The notes under the pieces: generated by a model
The model's input: only the letters and a program-made list of their open reading frames with translations
Told to the model about the DNA's origin: nothing
Databases searched by the model: none
Virus record (IMG/VR): IMGVR_UViG_3300010430_000014
Coordinates: 25,162 to 89,161 of that record
DNA length: 64,000 nucleotides
DNA from: a virus
Reading direction: 5' to 3' (one strand)
Shown: in pieces, positions 62,901 through 64,000 of the stretch
How the letters are laid out: each line of letters starts with the position of its first letter
Position numbering within the stretch: the stretch's first letter is position 1
Translations under genes and position numbers: made by a program

Positions 62901-63791
62901 TTCAATTGCCAATATTTGAAGCAAAGAATCTAAAGAAGCATCCTCAGTCAACCCTACCTTACTTAACAAAGCATCTAAATCAGTTGCTATTGTATATTCC
63001 TTTTGTAATTGAGCATCCAATGATGTTGTAACAGTTTTTAAAATACTCAAAATTGCATCCAATGAAATCTCTTTGGTTTCATCAACTACTTTTAATAAAG
63101 CATCCAATGAAATATTTTCAGTAATTTCCTCAGAAACAAAAGCATCCAATGACGTTGAAATGCTAAGTCCTAATTTATTTAATAAGGCATCCAAAGATAA
63201 AGATATTGTAATATCAGATTGTTTTAACAGAGCATCGAGATCAACAGTTTTTTCAATATCTATATTTTGTAATAAAGCATCCAAAGAAGATGATGCTGTT
63301 AACCCCATTTCTTTTAACAAAGCATCCAGGGATAATGATTCAAAGCCAGTTTCTTTAAGTAAAGCATCCAATGCAATTTCTTTAATTATACCTATCTTAC
63401 TTAATAATGCGTCTAAAGATAATTGTTTTTCAATAATCTCCTGTAATAAAGCATCCAAATTTATATCTTTAGTTTGCATATACACTAATAAAGCATCTAA
63501 ATTTATATCTTCAGATACTATCTTTTTTAAAAATGCATCCATTGCAGCTTCTTCAGTTAAATCTAATTTACTTAAATAAGCATCCAATGAAAGAGTTTTA
63601 GTCTGCAAATATGCAAGCACAGCATCCAAAGATAAAGTAACTGGAATTGTTTTTTGAAGATAAGAATCTAATGATACATTACTTGATAATACCTTTTTTA
63701 ATAAGGAATCTAAACTACTTGCCTCTGTGTAAGTCGTAAAACCTGCACTTACCTCAACGTTCCATATTATTTTATCTCCATGAATACCCAT
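59946..63791 (-). CDS. Giant LDALL-repeat protein
   Basis: 1281 residues. After MGIHGDKIIWNVEVSAGF come about 84 head-to-tail units of mostly 14-15 residues, consensus SLDALLxKLGLTxxx, with only about 60 residues of non-repeat sequence at both ends. The units alternate between types (ELDAYLQKLNLTFES, DLDALLNKLGIEKTN). No family known to me has a function; it could form a regular solenoid or fibre. Its position at the head-ward side of the tail module suggests a long fibre or virion part. The start overlaps the previous stop (TAATG). Confidence 0.75.
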   Translation of the reverse strand: MGIHGDKIIWNVEVSAGFTTYTEASSLDSLLKKVLSSNVSLDSYLQKTIPVTLSLDAVLAYLQTKTLSLDAYLSKLDLTEEAAMDAFLKKIVSEDINLDALLVYMQTKDINLDALLQEIIEKQLSLDALLSKIGIIKEIALDALLKETGFESLSLDALLKEMGLTASSSLDALLQNIDIEKTVDLDALLKQSDITISLSLDALLNKLGLSISTSLDAFVSEEITENISLDALLKVVDETKEISLDAILSILKTVTTSLDAQLQKEYTIATDLDALLSKVGLTEDASLDSLLQILAIEKQAELDALLTYLQIETLSLDSILSKLGLTTNELDAYLQKLNLTADSSLDALLKGLDLTVESSLDSLLKKLDVEKTTELDAILKVTGLTIDTSLDSILSKLGLVTTDLDALLSKLVVRDFSLDAFLSLLGIEKTNELDAYLQKLNLTFESSLDALLNKIGLTFESSLDALLSKLNLVTTDLDALLNKLGIEKTNELDAYLQKLDLTFDSSLDAYLQKLNLTFESSLDALLNKLGLATVDLDAFLVKTYMKIISLDALLSKLGIEKTNELDAYLQKLNLTVDSSLDALLKGLNLTSDISLDVLLSKLGLVTTDLDALLNKLNLTSDISLDAILIQADVIFVNLDALLNKLGLTEDLSLDALLSELGLVTVNLDALLNKLGLTVSTSLDALLNKLGLVTTNLDALLNKLGLTEDLSLDALFSKLGIEKTNELDALLKGLDLTIESNFDVLLNKLGLTEDLSLDALLSKLGLVTVNLDALLNKLGIEKTNELDAYLQKLDLTFESSLDALLKGLNLTSESSLDSILSKLGLVTTDLDAYLQKLNLTFESSLDAILEQAGLVTTNLDALLNKLGLTVSTSLDSILSKLNLTTTDLDALLNKIGLVKDFSIDALLTKQYIEIGVSLDALFKKSITVSFSFDALLKEMGLTTSTSLDSFLFDTILIDADLDALLNEVGITVSLSLDAFLSSLGIEVNTSLDAIVKKEQLQNISLDGLLTIVDEIASLSLDVLLNKTRTMEISLDAYLIKLGIETSLSIDALIKSSKLITTSLDAILYSMEISQIITSLDAFLIKPDLLNYASLDVMIQGTGLITTIDLDALLVKVNIVSSVLDALLIKIILKNISMDALLQEVNLQRMAVMDSQIFKLFTLTSEIDALLVTLGITKTVELDALLQKMDIEKLVFLDAVLYGGDILEMQMDAIIVKEITEFTNLDGLLKGNFYESTFMDALVYTVIVLANSRYCFTSLLEKPDMISLLEKPSFMLGLERCGT
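60040..63720 (-). repeat. Coding tandem repeat, about 84 units of 42-45 bases
   Basis: By eye, about 84 units of LDA-type sequence. Central units are nearly identical at base level (many copies of LDALLNKLG), while those at the ends are diverged, consistent with recent expansion in the middle. The repeat should recombine readily, so length may vary between relatives. Confidence 0.8.
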
Positions 63792-64000
63792 TAGGCTACC
63801 GATACAATATAGGAATCAATGTCTTTTGCTGTTGAAGGTAAAGTCATTTCTGAAGCGTACCCATAAGCAGCAAGTCCGTAGGTATAAACACCTGCAAAAA
63901 CGTAAGTACCATCTCCATGAATACCAAATTGATCGCCTTTAATATGTTCCGTAGACAAACGAACAAAATTACTTCCATCAAAAGTAAATACTTCAATACC
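63791..64000 (-). CDS. Partial structural-type protein (5' end outside window)
   Basis: 69 C-terminal residues of a gene that continues beyond base 64000. The sequence is strand-rich, with Gly/Tyr runs (IHGDGTYVFAGVYTYGLAAYGY) typical of virion proteins. GIHGDG recurs as GIHGDK at the start of the next protein. Its TAA overlaps the next ATG. Confidence 0.65.
   Translation of the reverse strand, partial: GIEVFTFDGSNFVRLSTEHIKGDQFGIHGDGTYVFAGVYTYGLAAYGYASEMTLPSTAKDIDSYIVSVA

Noticed and set aside
60814-63579. Long plus-strand open frames opposite the LDALL repeats
   Set aside because: They are mirror translations of a repeated codon pattern, lack ribosome sites and oppose a transcribed gene.
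59946-63791. Reading the short direct repeats as a CRISPR array
   Set aside because: Units are coding, in frame, without unique spacers of constant length.

Overview
The window is one contiguous stretch of a large, AT-rich, tailed double-stranded DNA phage (Caudoviricetes) with a long non-contractile, siphovirus-type tail. Evidence for this is the lambda-like order of tail genes on the minus strand: tail chaperones with a frameshift, a 1833-residue tape measure, a BR0599/DUF2163-type protein, an NlpC/P60 protein, then J-like tip proteins. A host with a Gram-negative envelope is inferred from a short T7-lysozyme-like amidase, a lipoprotein and two heptosyltransferase-like (GT9) genes. No integrase, repressor, portal, terminase, capsid or tRNA gene is visible, so the head module must lie outside, probably beyond base 64000.

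Layout. Bases 1-28400 hold a dense plus-strand module for DNA metabolism. It starts with small unknown genes and a ribbon-helix-helix protein (1-2200), followed by a sigma70-like promoter with a palindrome in its spacer. Next come a SAP-like protein, a UDG-like/3'-5' exonuclease protein, an intervening ORF and a separate family A polymerase domain. A cassette of Ycf46-like AAA+ ATPase, zinc ribbon, Ycf35 (DUF1257) and DUF2997 follows, joined by a DUF3150-like gene. The rest is a recombination and replication block: gp32-like SSB, RecA/UvsX, a possible PD-(D/E)XK nuclease, Rad50 N-half, Mre11, Rad50 C-half, FEN-type exonuclease, two paralogous methyltransferases, DnaB-like helicase, UvsW-like helicase and primase. 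The module ends with a lysis amidase. Bases 28386-64000 are the convergent minus-strand virion module, read from 64000 towards 28386. It begins with a giant LDALL-repeat protein and a candidate major virion protein. Tail assembly genes and the tape measure come next, then two paralogous tip proteins, and last a set of adhesins and fibre genes interspersed with glycosyltransferases.

How the parts may work together. The plus-strand genes supply a nearly complete replisome and recombination system, in which two enzymes that are normally single chains (PolA-type polymerase and Rad50/SbcC) are each encoded by separated genes. Several of these proteins carry a short basic-hydrophobic motif at a terminus (type KRKLTF or MxRLKL), which may be a shared docking tag. 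The Ycf46/Ycf35/DUF2997 cassette sits between polymerase and SSB and may be an AAA+ remodelling machine. The minus-strand genes build a long tail whose tip and fibres are full of duplicated and inserted modules: collar domains split by propellers, paralogous tip proteins and expanded LDALL repeats. Glycosyltransferases within this module may decorate the virion or alter the host surface.

Gene packing is very tight, with many stop/start overlaps of the TAATG type, and no gene-free gap over 300 bases exists. All calls come from reading the sequence; no database search was run.
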